64,000 bases of DNA from Stropharia rugosoannulata (lineage: Eukaryota > Basidiomycota > Agaricomycetes > Agaricales > Strophariaceae), in the NCBI GenBank assembly GCA_028532985.1, contig JANCIK010000002.1, positions 2,294,001 through 2,358,000 on the forward strand, given 5' to 3'. Numbering within the stretch: the first letter of the stretch is position 1; the number at the start of each line of letters is the position of its first letter. Shown in pieces: positions 33,699 through 45,645 of the stretch. The translations under genes were made by a program, and so were the position numbers. The notes under the pieces were generated by a model. That model did not search any database. It was not told the origin of the DNA and saw only the letters and a program-made list of their open reading frames with translations.

Positions 33699-34682
33699 TT
33701 ACATATCGAAGATCTCATCATTATCGTCCATTCCTCGGCGTGAAGAGACTTGGTAAACAGGGTCCATTATAGTCCCCTGCTGCTTTTTCAGAACACCTGT
33801 ATTTGTAGTGAATTTCCAGATGTGACCACTAAAAAGGTAATGAAGCGGACCTGACTGAGAGAGGCGTAATTCTAGTGCACCTGTGGCAAATGAATCTTCG
33901 TTACCCAATTCTTCGAATCCGATTAATCTAGTAAGAATTTTAGTCAGAGACTCTGGATAGCTTCGATATATAAAAGAAGTAAACAACCTGTCCTTCGAAA
34001 CTCCATCTACGAAGCATATAACACATGGTAGAACTTTAATGCCTAATTTTTCTACAAGCCAGGGGATGTTTTCGACAAAGACGCGAATAAAACGGGTGTT
34101 GGTATATTTCGGTGCCAATTTCTATGGTCCATCAGTTCAGTGCAACATTTCGTTCCAAGGAACGTACGCTCAAGTGTTTATCCATAATTTCACATCTTTT
34201 GAAGTTAGAGTGGTAGAAGTGAATTACGCATTGAGGTTCATGCCTAGAGATATATGAGGACCAGTAGAGCTTCGAAGATGTCATAGTAGACTTACGCACT
34301 CACTCGCACTACTTCCTTCTCGTCTGTGACTTCACTATACGTACCGTAGTGATTTTGTCGCATATGCTTTATGCGTTCCATCCTTTAATATGCCGCTATG
34401 AGTGGATCTGTGCAGGAGGTGTATCATAGCAAGGTACTTTACTCTGCCTTGAGCACTTGGAGGCCATGCTCTCTGATGGATGCATCTGTGTCATTTTCGA
34501 TCTCTTCTTCTAGTTCGGCAAATAATGCGTCCTCGTCGTCATCAGAATCATGTCGTGAACGGCCAGGATTATTATTGGATTCGACAAGGCGAGCAGCAAG
34601 GGATGCGGCTTTAGAGCTAATTAAGAATAATGAAGTTGTCAGATGATGATACAATAATCTGTGAAGGATCCTACCTTGACAT
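33699..34682 (-). CDS. PLP1: thioredoxin-fold protein of the TXNDC9/Plp1 family
   Basis: Seven exons (34682-34675, 34616-34443, 34382-34296, 34243-34168, 34121-33988, 33927-33851, 33796-33699) give 217 aa. The first coding exon is only 8 nt (ATGTCAAG). The acidic N-terminal segment 'DSDDDEDALFAELEEEIE' and 'MERIKHMRQNHYGTYSEV' match the family. The thioredoxin domain follows with 'CVIHFYHSNFKRCEIMDKHL' and 'IKVLPCVICFVDGVSKDRLI', and lacks a redox CxxC. The end 'GFEELGNEDSFATGALELRL' is diagnostic. In yeast Plp1 helps the chaperonin CCT fold tubulin. Two introns are stop-free and divisible by three, so intron-retaining transcripts would still be open; the family alignment supports removing both. 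Confidence 0.92.
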
Positions 34683-34849
34683 GGTGGCAGTCACACTGAG
34701 ACGAAAGCGGAGTCCAAGATTGGCAAGAAATGATCGAATGTTTGATTGGAGTACGCAAAGGGAAAGTGCTCAAATCTGGATGGCTGCTCCTCCGTTGTTC
34801 TTGTGTTCCTACTATACACAGCCTATCTATCTACTTATTAACTTAGATC
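34683..34849. promoter_or_regulatory. divergent promoter region, PLP1 / DOM34
   Basis: There are 167 bp between opposing start codons of two protein-homeostasis genes. No specific site was identified. Confidence 0.55.
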
Positions 34850-36414
34850 ATGAAGCTAGTTAACAAATTTGTTGATAAACACGGGGCAGTGAGTTATTCT
34901 TCGGTATCGTGTATGAATGTATGGTTGAACCCTAACAGGTTATCTAGGGCCATGTTACCCTGCGTCCGGAGGATGATGAAGATATGTGGCACCTCTATAA
35001 TCTTATACAGGAAGGGGACCTTGTGCGTGCACCTGCCATACGGTAAGGTCGATCCGCCTTACATTAACCTTTACACTCATCATCTCAGACGGATCACCAA
35101 TGTATCCAATACTGGGTCGACCGAATCGCACCGCGTTCGGCTAAATCTGACAATCCAAGTCAAAAAAGTTGTCTTCTCCCCTGCAGGGAATCCTGCTAAT
35201 CAGGAAGGCAGTAATGGTGGCGACCAGCAAGACAGCTCTCCAAGCGCTGTTCTTCACATTATCGGACCTGTTACCTCAGAAAACGCCCATGTGAAACTAG
35301 GCGCATACCACACCTTGGATATCGAAGCTTTTCGGGACGTCCGCATAGAGAAGGAAGTTGGCTGGGATAGCATTGCTCTAGCGCGCGTTGAAGAGGCCAT
35401 TGTGCCTGGCAGGGGTGCGGAGGTCGCTGCAGTTGTCTGCGGAGAGGGCATCGCAGCATTTTGCTTGCTTTCTGAGCATATGACGATCGTCACTCACCGC
35501 CTAACCGTCCCAATTCCTCGAAAAGCTTCTGCTACTGGTGCATCGCAGCACGAAAAAGGCATGGAAAAGTTTTATTCGTCACTATTCGACTCATTCCTCC
35601 GGCATATTCCCTACGCCAATGTTTCTCTGAAGGCCATTATCATAGCAAGTCCTGGGTGGATCAGGGATTCTGTTTATGATTATATCACGACACAAGCTCT
35701 GAACCGCGGCGATAAAGTTCTACATAGAGCCATGAAAGAGAAGGGCGTGAAAGTACATATTTCGAGTCCCCATGTTCACAGCTTGGTTGAAGTCCTGAAA
35801 AGTCCGGAGGTACGCATATTTTCCATATCCTATGCTCTTCATTTGACGTCGCATAGGTTACCAACCGCTTGAAAGAAACCAAATATGCAAGGGAAGGTAT
35901 AACCCTCGACAAGTGGGAATATTTTTCATCTCTGTCTAATACACACTCATTAATAAGTACAGATTCTTTAAAATGTTGGGCAGTGATGAAATGAGAGCAT
36001 GGTATGGGCCCGACCATGTTCGCCTTGCTGCAGAACGGGGCGCTATAGGCACACTAATGATTTCAGACGATCTATTCAGGTAACGAGTATATTTTACACC
36101 CAAATTATTATGCTTAATTTCAAGCTATAGGTCAAGTGATCCTGCAACGAGAAAGGGCTATGTCTCTCTCGTCGAAGCGGTTCAACATAAAGGTGGCGAT
36201 GTAGTTATATTTTCAAGTATGCATGAATCAGGCCAACGTGAGTGAATGCACAAAGTGACAAATCCAACCTAATACATTAACAGAACTCAATCAACTAACT
36301 GGCATTGCTGCCATTCTAACATTCCCGCTTGACATTGAGGTCGTTGAGCGTGAAGAGCGCGAAGAAGAGGAAGAACGCATAAGACAATTAGAAGCGGAAG
36401 CAGAAGATCAGTGA
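34850..36414 (+). CDS. DOM34: Dom34/Pelota ribosome rescue factor
   Basis: Seven exons (34850-34888, 34948-35042, 35089-35809, 35857-35912, 35963-36079, 36131-36237, 36284-36414) give 421 aa. The start '[20 protein letters not shown]' and '[20 protein letters not shown]' are the Sm-like N-domain. '[20 protein letters not shown]' and '[20 protein letters not shown]' are in the central/C-terminal eRF1-like domains. '[20 protein letters not shown]' closes the C-domain, followed by an acidic tail. There is no GGQ motif, as expected. The protein works with Hbs1 and ABCE1 to split stalled ribosomes in no-go and nonstop decay. The exon-intron joins keep family residues throughout, including a GTGGGA donor at 35913. 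Confidence 0.96.
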
Positions 36415-36514
36415 TGTCATTACACAGTCTAATAGATCACGTTTTCTACCGCGATCATTTCCCCTCATCGGAACCCCTTTGTGTCAAATAACAAGGTGAC
36501 GAACATGCCTCGGA

Positions 36515-38805
36515 ATGCGCTTGAACTTGAACATCCCTTACGCCCGCAACATCTCTCTGGGAAAGCGTATCCATAGGCTCGCATCATCTCCAATGTTGAA
36601 ACGTGAATTATCTTCAGATGCAATCCCCGCGTCCCTCAAGAAGTCTCGCATTCCGCGACCATTTTCTCCAATCAAGGTCGCTACAAAAGGCGCGGCATCA
36701 GCCGTTGACCTCAACCCGCCCTTCTCCCAATTGATGAAGCTCGTCTCCCAAACTAAGATACCTAGCCTTGCACGGGGGAAATCCGTTGTTTTCTGGATGC
36801 GAATGGGAGATCTTAGAAGTAAGGGCAGCGTTTCATCCTCAGAACGCCTACTTATCTTGTGATAGTAAATGACAATAGGGCACTGAGCAGAGCGTCTAAG
36901 CGAGCACAAGATCAAGGAATACCACTTCTTGTGTTATTCGTAATAAGCCCACAAGATTATATTGCACACGATACCGGTGCCCGCAAAATAGACTTCATGC
37001 TTCGCAATTTGCGTGTCCTTAAGGTTCCGTAGATTTATGGTTATTCGTAATATAGTATTAATACAGGTACAGGACTCACTTGGCTCCCTTAAAATCCCAT
37101 TATACACAGCCGTGCAGGACCGCAGAAAAAGCATACCGTCCTTTGTTTCAGACTTTTGCAACAAGTATGGCGCCCGCTATCTCTATGCCAATCTGGAATA
37201 CGAAGTAGATGAACTAAGACGCGATATCGAAGTGTTTAATTTGGGTCTACTAAACGGGTTTCAGTTATGTTTAGAGCATGATAAGTGCTTGGTGGATCCT
37301 GGCGTCTTACTTACTAATCAGGGAAGGGCTTATGCGGCGCGTTTCTTCTCTCGATTGAAATAGCAGTTTCAGCTCATGAATATATATGATAGGTCTATTC
37401 TCCGTATCAGAGAAAGTGGCTGACCACCGTGAACTCCAAACTATCTTATTACCTCGAAGACTGTCAGACGCCTGCAGCAAACCAAGATGACATCGAAACC
37501 TCTGAATTGTTTTCTCCTCTGTTCAACCAACAAATACCTGTACTACACAGATTTAAACTAGAGGAGGATGACCGCGAAAAGATGGAAGAGGTTTGGCCTG
37601 CAGGAGAAACAGCAGCGAGTCAGGTACATTAATCCAATGTTCCACCCAAAAGTCATTACTGAGCAATAGGCAGATCCTACATCGATTCCTCCATACAAAG
37701 TCGCGCTCTTTACAACTGGGTGCAGTCAACCCTTTGGCACCAGGATTCCAAGAATGCACAAAACATAATCGTGCTGCCAAATACGGTGCACAGAGGGATA
37801 GAACCGACAGTGATACGACTAGTCGTCTTAGGTGCATATTTTCTCTCTTCTTTCCAGCTGTTACTTACATATTCCTGTAGTCCCTATTTAAGTAGTGGAG
37901 TAATCTCAATTCGAGCTTGTATCAGGGCGGCCATGGTGTCGCTCAAAACAGACAAAGTCGAAGGCGACAAATCATCCGGTATTGGAAGATGGGTACAGGA
38001 ACTGGCCTGGCGTGATTTTTACACGAATATCCTTGCCTCATTTCCCAGAGTATCAATGGGCCGCCCTTATCTTGAAAAGTTCTCAAGTGTTGTCTGGGAA
38101 ACTCACCAGGCTCCTCCGGAGTCAGGAGCAAAGAAGGCGGAAAACGAAGACAATGACGGTGACATACTCAAGAAATGGAAAATTGGAATGACAGGCGTTC
38201 CCATTGTAGATGCTGCAATGCGATGTATCAATGGGATGGGATGGGTACACAACCGCGTTAGGATGATAACTGCTATGTATCTGACGAAGGATCTCATGAT
38301 TGACTGGAGAGTGGGCGAGAGGGTCAGTTCATTTTTGTTTTTATCTCCATCTGCTGGGACGCTGAAATACATGTCGCATAGTATTTTATGGAGAAATTAA
38401 TTGATGGTGACTTGTCCTCAAATAATGGCGGATGGCAATGGTGCGCCAGTACCGGCGTTGATCCGTGTCCGTATTTCCGAGTCTTCAATCCATACTCCCA
38501 AAGCCTGAAGGTAGGAACAAATTTCATACCACCGTTCTTAGCTTGAGTTTACATCACTCCCAGGCGGATCCTACAGGAGACTTCATTAGGTATTGGGTTC
38601 CGGAACTGAATAAGCTGTATGGACCGGGTGGGTACATTGTTCTTCCGCAGACTTGGCTCTTAAGCTGACAGCGCACGGACCACAAGATTTGCACAACCCA
38701 TCCAGTAGTATAGCTGACAAACTTGGTTACCCACGTCCCATTATTCCTCACAATGAAGCGCGGGAAAGGGCTATACGACGGTACAAAAATCCTGGGGAAG
38801 CTTAG
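36515..38805 (+). CDS. PHR1: class I CPD DNA photolyase
   Basis: Nine exons (36515-36818, 36866-37023, 37073-37336, 37393-37623, 37674-37831, 37881-38322, 38382-38510, 38564-38627, 38672-38805) give 627 aa. The N-terminal antenna domain begins at '[20 protein letters not shown]'. 'VYSPYQRKW' follows, then '[14 protein letters not shown]' and '[15 protein letters not shown]'. '[20 protein letters not shown]' is the CPD photolyase form of the FAD/active-site region. The enzyme repairs cyclobutane pyrimidine dimers with blue light. The leader (26 residues before Met27 at 36593) is basic and could send one form to mitochondria. Intron 3 (37337-37392) has no frame-keeping GT donor; a GC donor gives the expected 'AYAVYSPYQ'. 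The C-terminus ends '[10 protein letters not shown]'. Confidence 0.94.
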
Positions 38806-39197
38806 ACCGCAAGTTGAGTGGGATATTTGTACATCATCTTTGTCCAGTAGCCAAATAAGGTGATTTTTGACGTACAAACAACATGTTGACAGTGTGATCT
38901 CCATGGCAACGTAGTAACTAGACTTGCCGTTTGTGGTTGCCAAACACCTGCCTTTTCAGGCTTTTTTCTGTACCGTTGTCCGAGGATTGGGAGTAGCATC
39001 TGCATTGTTGGCTAGCGTTTAAAAAGCCTGCCCTCTCAGCAAGACTCTCCAGCATTCACTCAGTTGACTGCTCACCCCCCCCGACTCTCGAACTCATTAT
39101 CCGCTCTTGTCTTGTCGTCAGTCACCGAAAGCACTTTGATTAGTCGCTTATTCTGTGTTTACTGAAAGTTTACTCCTTTTCATTTCAATCAACCACT
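38806..39197. other. intergenic gap
   Basis: This is the photolyase 3' region and the promoter of the small gene. A pyrimidine-rich stretch (39040-39190) precedes the start codon. Nothing else was seen. Confidence 0.5.
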
Positions 39198-39476
39198 ATG
39201 TCATACTCTTCGTCCCGCTCAACCTCTTCCTACTCCATCTTCCCGACCACTGCCCCCTCATCGCCATCTTTCAACTTCTTCATCCCTTCCACTGGAGCCT
39301 CGTCTCGCGAAGCCCACGAAATGTATGCAGAACTCGGGTGCATCCTCCGCCCTTCTAACAAGAAGCGCGACTCGCTTGGATCTATCGCATCCACGGCATC
39401 CATCAAGTCGACCGCTTCCGCGGCCTCGTCGACCAAGGCGAAACCGTCTTTCAAAAAGTGGTGGAATGCACTTTGA
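39198..39476 (+). CDS. small Ser-rich unknown protein
   Basis: This single exon encodes 92 aa beginning 'MSYSSSRSTSSYSIF'. About a third of the residues are Ser. The core 'REAHEMYAELGCILRPSNKK' looks ordered, and the tail ends in 'KPSFKKWWNAL'. The upstream leader is a typical fungal CT-rich 5' region, and codon use is biased to C-ending codons, as in well-expressed genes. These points argue for a real gene. There is no signal peptide or known domain, and the function is unknown. Confidence 0.6.
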   Translation: MSYSSSRSTSSYSIFPTTAPSSPSFNFFIPSTGASSREAHEMYAELGCILRPSNKKRDSLGSIASTASIKSTASAASSTKAKPSFKKWWNAL

Positions 39477-40352
39477 ATCTGCGCAGACCCGTTTGCCCGG
39501 TTCCGCTCCTGTAGGACGTCGTGCACTTGCACCCTGAGTGCTATGTACGTGTCCTATGTGCCATGTGCGCCGCGATGTTGCGTATTCTGGTACACCAAAC
39601 GCGGGGTACCCCGAGTAGGTGTGATCACCTATCCACCACATCACGGACTCTGGGGTTCTCCTTCTCATTTTAAAACAGTCGTATATCTGCTTTGGCTCAT
39701 GGTCATGAGGACTCATGCACATGAGTGACAGATGGCACTCCTGCTTTTGCAGCTTGCCCGCGACTTGCCCTTGGCCGTCGGGCAACCGTCGCCCGGACAA
39801 ACATCCACTTGGGGCACTCCAGATGACAGCCTTCGTGGCAGTGAAAAGAGGCTAGAAACAGCCTCAACTTCGATACTTGTTTTTTGTTGATATAAGACGA
39901 AGGACATTACATATTTATTCAACTGCTTGGACTTGTCTTCAACTTGCCTTTTACTTGTATATATCTCTGATTATATAGAGAGCCATGATATAAAGCATAT
40001 AAAGTAAATAACACCATTCACCCAAGGAATTTGTTTAATTCAGATTGAATTTGAATGTGCACGACAATCGTGAATACATAAGATGGTATGGTATGTTATC
40101 GTGGTACAAGATGAGGATTGTTGAAATCCGAATGCTACAGATACAACACACGCAAAGATCCCGCCTCCCATAGAAGCACTTTGCGGGCCATAACGCAGCA
40201 TCATACCCCTCTTGATGGGTATTGGCACCAGCTGCTGCCAATTGAATAATATCGCCACAAGCACGGAACGGTCAAGGCAGTAATGTTATGAGAACAAATG
40301 CCATAATTTAACCAGATCGCGAACGCTGTTGAAGCGGAAGATAGGAATCAAT
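39477..40352. other. 876-bp gap between convergent genes
   Basis: This holds the 3' ends of the small Ser-rich gene and MET6. Short ORFs on both strands have no recognisable content. The region around 39880-40110 is AT-rich. Confidence 0.5.
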
Positions 40353-42989
40353 TTAAGCGCCGTAGTTTTCACGAGCCCACTTGGCACCATCGACAAGGTT
40401 GATGAGCGAGGCTTCAGTCTCCTTCCATCCACGGGTCTTAAGACCACAATCCTGAAAGTAACAGTTAGAATTGCTAACTTAGATTTAGTATATAGATGAA
40501 CACAAACCGGGTTAACGAAGAGGAGCGAGTCGGGGAGGATGTCGAGCATCGACTTGAGACGGTCCTTGATCTCCTGGGATCCAGGAACACGAGGAGAGTG
40601 GATATCGTATACACCAGGGCCGATCTGATTTGAGTAACCGTATTGCTTGAAAGTGTTGAGGAGCTTCATGTCGCTCTTCGATGCCTCGATGGAGATGACA
40701 TCAGCATCGAGACGTTGGATGGAGGGGAAGATATCGTCGAAGTCGGAGTAGCAGAAGTGGGAGTGGGTCTGGAGTTTGTCGGTGACACCGGCGGTTGAAA
40801 GCTTGAACGAGTCAACAGCCCACTTGAGGTAAGCATCCCAGTCAGCACGGCGGAGGGGCAACTACGAACACAAGTGATTAGCAATCAGTTGTAAATATGT
40901 TGATTGATATACATACTCCTTCACGGATAGCAGGCTCGTCAACCTGGATAGCACTGATGCCAGCCTTCTCGAGGTCAACAACCTCGTCACGGAGGGCAAG
41001 AGCAAGCTGCTTGGATTGCAACTCCCTGGAAACATCGGCACGAGGGAAAGACCAGTTGAGAATAGTGACGGGTCCCGTAAGCATACCCTTCATGGGCTTA
41101 GTTGTCAGGCTCTGAGCGTACGAACTCCACTTGACGGTCATGGGGCGGGGCCTGCTAACGTCGGAGACGATGATGGGAGGGCGGACGTAACGAGAACCGT
41201 AGCTCTGTACCCAAGCGTTCTGGGTGAAGACGAAGCCTTGGAGCTGTTCACCGAAGTATTGAACCATGTCGTTACGCTCGGGCTCTCCGTGAACCAAGAG
41301 GTCGATACCGATCTTCTCTTGGAAGCGGACTACAGTCTCGATTTCCTTCTTGATGAACTCTTCGTACTCGGACTCAGTGATCTCGCCCTTTCCGAGCTTA
41401 GCGCGAGCTTGACGAATTTCCTTGGTTTGCTAAAGGAAAAGTGAGTTTGGAAAGCTTCCTAAACAGATGGATAATCTTACAGGGAAGGAGCCGATGGTGG
41501 TGGTGGGGAACTTGGGTAGGTTGAGGTGCTTAGCTTGGATCTCCTTGCGAACAGCGAAGGGGCTCTGGCGCTCAATCATGCCCGGAGTGATGGAAGCGAC
41601 GCGCTTGCGAACACTGTCATCTGAGTTGCTCTCGAAGGCACGGCGCTTAGCAATGGAAACCTTGTTGGCTTCCAGAGCTTCAGCGACAGCGGGGTCCTGA
41701 GAGCCGGAGAGAACAGCAGCGATAGTGGCAACTTCGCCGGCCTTCTCAAGGGCGAAAGAGAACCAATCGCGCTGCTCCTCAGTCAACTTCTTCTCAGATG
41801 CGAGGGTCACAGGAGTGTGGAGGAGGGATGAGGAGGTGGCAACGATGACACGGTCCTGGCCGAGGGCTTCGATGGACTTTTGTCCTGCCTGGATAGCGAC
41901 GGCGAAGTCGGTTTTCCAGATGTTACGGCCGGAAACAACACCAAGGGAGAGAACGATGTTGGTGGGCTTGATGGCAGCAAGTACCTCATCGAGTTGAGTG
42001 GGAGCACGGTCAAGGTCAATGTGGAGACCGGCGACGGGGAGCTTGGCAATGTAGTTCAAGTTGGCGCCAAGACGAGAGAAGTAAGTGGTGAGGAGAATTT
42101 TTGGGGCGACCTTGGAAAGGGCGGTGTAGGCAGCAGTGAACTGCGACTCAAGGTTCTCAGCCGAGTCGAGGACGAGAATGGGCTCGTCAACTTGCACCCA
42201 CTCGGCTCCAGCGGCCTTGAGGTCAGCGAGGAGAGTCTCGTAGACCGGGATGAGCTTGGGAAGCAAGCTGATGGGCTGGAAGCCGGGCTTAGCATCCTTG
42301 CTAGGCTTTCCGAGGACGAGGAAAGATATAGGGCCGAGAACAACAGGGCGGGTGTTGACGCCGGCAGCCTGAGCCTCCTTGTACTCCTCAACGGCCTTGT
42401 TGAAGTTGAGCTTGAACTCGGTCTCGTCGGAGAATTCGGGAACGACGAAGTGGTAGTTCGAGTCGAACCTACATGACAAAGGCAAACTGTTAGTTGGCAT
42501 TCGCAACTGTTCAGGCATATATATCTTACCATTTCTTCATCTCAGACGCGGGCACGTCGACATTGTCGGCCTGGCGTCCACGGCCCATGGCGAAGTAGAC
42601 ATCGAGGGGAGAGAGACCGAGGCCAACGTAGCGTTTTGGGATGACGTTGAACGCGGCGGAGTGGTCGAGGACATGGTCGTAGAGGGAGAATTCACCGCTT
42701 AAATGAGATCAGTTCGCGTACGGCTTTATCGGATTTGATCAGATGCACTAACCTGGGGACGAAGTCGACGCCCTTAGCCTTGACGGAGGTCCAGCTGGCC
42801 TTTTTGACCTCGGCCGCAGCCTTGGTGAGATCGTCTGCAGAGATTTTTCCAGCCCAGTAAGCCTCAACGGCCTTCTTGACCTCGCGGTTGGCACCTGGAG
42901 ATACAAGGATAAATATAAGTAATGAGGTGATGGTAAGATGAAGAGAACGCACCGATGCGAGGGAAACCCAGGACACTTGAAAGAACCAT
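40353..42989 (-). CDS. MET6: cobalamin-independent methionine synthase
   Basis: Seven exons (42989-42953, 42894-42753, 42697-42530, 42468-41481, 41429-40917, 40861-40508, 40451-40353) give 766 aa, the usual length. '[20 protein letters not shown]' is the classic MetE start. '[20 protein letters not shown]' opens the C-terminal barrel. '[14 protein letters not shown]', 'HSHFCYSDF' (His-x-x-Cys) and '[12 protein letters not shown]' carry the zinc ligands and substrate sites. The enzyme transfers a methyl group from polyglutamyl 5-methyltetrahydrofolate to homocysteine in the cytosol. Codon use is strongly biased, with almost no rare codons, suggesting high expression. A CACGTG element lies about 90 bp upstream of the start codon. 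Confidence 0.97.
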
Positions 42990-43727
42990 GATGGTGGAGG
43001 AAGTAAATGGATGTGGGGGTGGAAAGGAGAGCGGATGAACAAAAAAAAGGGCAAAGGTGGTCTTATAAAGAGGCGATTGCACGTGCTAATACCCCGGTCA
43101 TAATCCAATCGATACATCGATCGTGATTCGCAAAGATTGCGCTACCTATAGCGCCTCTTTTCTTTTCCGAAATCGTCTGATATCCTTCGCACCATCCTGC
43201 GAACTACCCCCGGCCAACACACGACTCGACTACATACCGATCTCCATGGACTTCCCCCGAGTAACCATTCAGCGGATAACTAGCTCCCTATGCGTTATTC
43301 CGTGGTCTAAGGTGCTTCAAGTAAAATACAGAGTCTCTACTATAAATAATGTAACTAAGAAGCATTCGTTTCTTTTTTCGTCGCGACGTGTTTATTTACT
43401 TTTTGGCCATCTTATCTGCATGTGTCGCGGATTTTTCTATTTTCGTTGGGTTTTTGATTAGATGCGTAAATGCGGCAGCAGGGCGTGATACGATGTGAGA
43501 TTAGTACCCCTATATGTGGAGGCGCCTATCGACAATGTTGAGTGAGTCAACTTCATGTCATGCAGGAGGTAGAGAATGACGGCCGACGAACCAATTCGGA
43601 ATTGATGGACATGACGTCGATCGAGAATGGACATGACAATAGGGAGTTTGTATGAAAGAAGATGTCACCATAAGGTGCCCAAAAAGGAATCTTTTTAAGA
43701 GGAGAAGAATGAAAGCTTTTACGATCT
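42990..43727. other. intergenic region upstream of MET6
   Basis: This is the MET6 promoter region and the 3' region of the kinase gene, both on the minus strand. Apart from the CACGTG site reported separately, no gene or repeat was recognised. Confidence 0.5.
43080..43085. promoter_or_regulatory. CACGTG E-box upstream of MET6
   Basis: The palindrome CACGTG sits about 90 bp before the MET6 start codon. In fungi this hexamer is the core of Cbf1-type sites that control sulfur amino-acid genes. The functional link is inferred from position and knowledge of yeast. Confidence 0.45.
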
Positions 43728-45228
43728 TCAAGAGCTTGTTGATCCAGACAGACCCTTGATGCGCTGAACTGCAGCGCGGAAGATATGACCCCTGGGTTTT
43801 CTCGACTTCGGAGTCAACATGGACGCCTTGGTCTGGGCGGCAAAAGCTGCGTTGGAAAAATCGGCCGGTGCGCCCAAACCGCCATCTTCAGGAATATCGG
43901 GAATGCTGATATCGGGCTCTAGTGCATACGTTGCAGGAGTAATTGGGCCTTTGCTCTCTGGACCAGAGGAGGCTGACGAGGGCGGTGAGTATGTCACATG
44001 GAGAGTATGTGCTGACTTTTTGCCCCCAATAGCGTAGTCTTGGAGATTCCTCACACTCAGAAGATCAGCATGTGGAGGTTGAAGAGACTCTGCGTCTTCA
44101 ATAACGGGGCTCGGAAAGATATACTCTTCGTCAAACAAATCGCAATCGAATGGCGAGGTTTGAGAAGGGGTGAGGATGATACTAGTGTTTATGTTGTTCG
44201 TCTGTTTACATTCAGACACGACAGGGACAGTTCCTATGACCTTGTCCCTGGGAGAGACAGGGACGACGGCTTTCAAGTTACTGCTCGGGTCCTGATCGTG
44301 AATGAAGAAGGCGTTCAGCTCAAGCATATGTGCCCGGAAAGACGGCAAAGATATACGCCGCGTAGGGTTGACAGTAAAGACCCTCTTCAAGATCGCATTG
44401 ACACCGGACGAGATAGGGAGGACCTTCTGGAGAAAGTTGGGGTCCCGTGTATAGGCCGCAAAGCAGTCATCTTCTGAAATAGCATATCGCCAGGGATTGC
44501 GACCTGTAATCATATTAGTAAGGATGACACCCAGTGCCCATATATCGTTGTGACGAGTGGAATAGTTTTCGCCCTTCACTTCTCGACCAATACACTCTGG
44601 ACGACGTTAAAAACGTAACCCCTCGAATGAAAAGGCATTGCTTACCAGGGCTCATATAATATGAGCTCCCACAGCCGAAGTCATGACATAAAGGACTCCT
44701 TATTGATAGACCGAAATCTGCCAGTCGGATGGTTCTACCGTCATTAGAGCAAAGTACATTTTCCGGTTTGATATCCCGATGGAACACTCCCATATCGTGG
44801 CAATGTTGAACAGCATCAATTAACTGGATGAAAGCAGACTTGATAAGGCGACCATTGTTGTGGAAAATACGCTTTTCCGTGATAGCAGAAAACAAATCAC
44901 CACCCAGACAGAGATCCAACACCACGTAAACGTACAGGCCATCGGTAAATGCATGGTGGAAAGTTACGATGTTACGGTGACCACTGACTAGCTTATGGAG
45001 AGAGAATTCGCGCTTTTGCAGTAGGTCTGTATGTGAGCCACGTTTAGGTTTGTTAAGACATTTGATAGCGTAGAACTTCGGTGTGTCCCCTGAGCTGGTA
45101 GTGTCCAAAGCAGTGTAGACTTTCCCATAAGCACCAGACCCCAGCCTCGTCGTCAGATGGTAACGCCCGTTGTCGATAATACGGCCAGCGAATTCAGGCA
45201 TAAGTTCTGTAGCAGGTACACGGCCCAT
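43728..45228 (-). CDS. Ser/Thr protein kinase of the Ran1/Pat1-Ksp1 type
   Basis: Two exons (45228-44646, 44596-43728) give 483 aa. The start chosen is the ATG giving 'MGRVPATELMPEFAGRI'; an upstream in-frame ATG would add 8 aa. The kinase domain spans about residues 24-290: glycine loop 'RLGSGAYGKV', Lys56 in 'FYAIKCLNK', 'HRDIKPENVLCSNDG', 'LADFGLSIRS' and, across the splice, 'GSSYYMSPECIGRE'. These features, with 'DLCLGGDLFSAI', resemble fungal Ran1/Ksp1 kinases linked to nutrient and sexual-development signalling. The C-terminal 190 residues are Ser/Pro/Thr-rich and disordered, ending in a basic 'RKPRGHIFRAAVQRIKG'. The exact orthology is not certain. Confidence 0.88.
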
Positions 45229-45645
45229 GGCGACAGTGCAAGCACCTTTCAAAGGTTACTTAAAGTAATGAAGTTTGACGAATGAACGAATGCAGGTTCC
45301 AAGCCAGCTGAAACGTGATTGGTGAGAGTGAAGAGATAAAGAAGAGAGAAGTAGGACCCAGATTGAAACGAGAAGAAAGACATTTAGAAGAAGACCTATA
45401 AGAGCCATTTGGAGCCAGACCAGGACAATACGATAGAAGCGTATCAGACTGGAGATGAATATTTGAATGCGGGGAAGAAATAGGGGGGTGATGCGTCAAG
45501 TATTTGCCGTTGTTAATCCGAATTTACCCCACACTCTGCGGTCCGGCTACAGACCGGCTGTTCAACGCCTTTCCTCAAATAAAAAGGTCAACCATGGTTT
45601 CACATCGTTTCAAGATAATCGCCCACATTATCCACTCCCATCACA
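45229..45645. promoter_or_regulatory. divergent promoter region, kinase / polyol dehydrogenase
   Basis: This is a 417-bp region between opposing starts, containing both promoters. CT/GA-rich tracts are present (45300-45470). Confidence 0.5.

Noticed and set aside
41880..42476. 198-codon plus-strand ORF
   Set aside because: It is antisense to the long MET6 exon; codon bias in MET6 explains the open frame.
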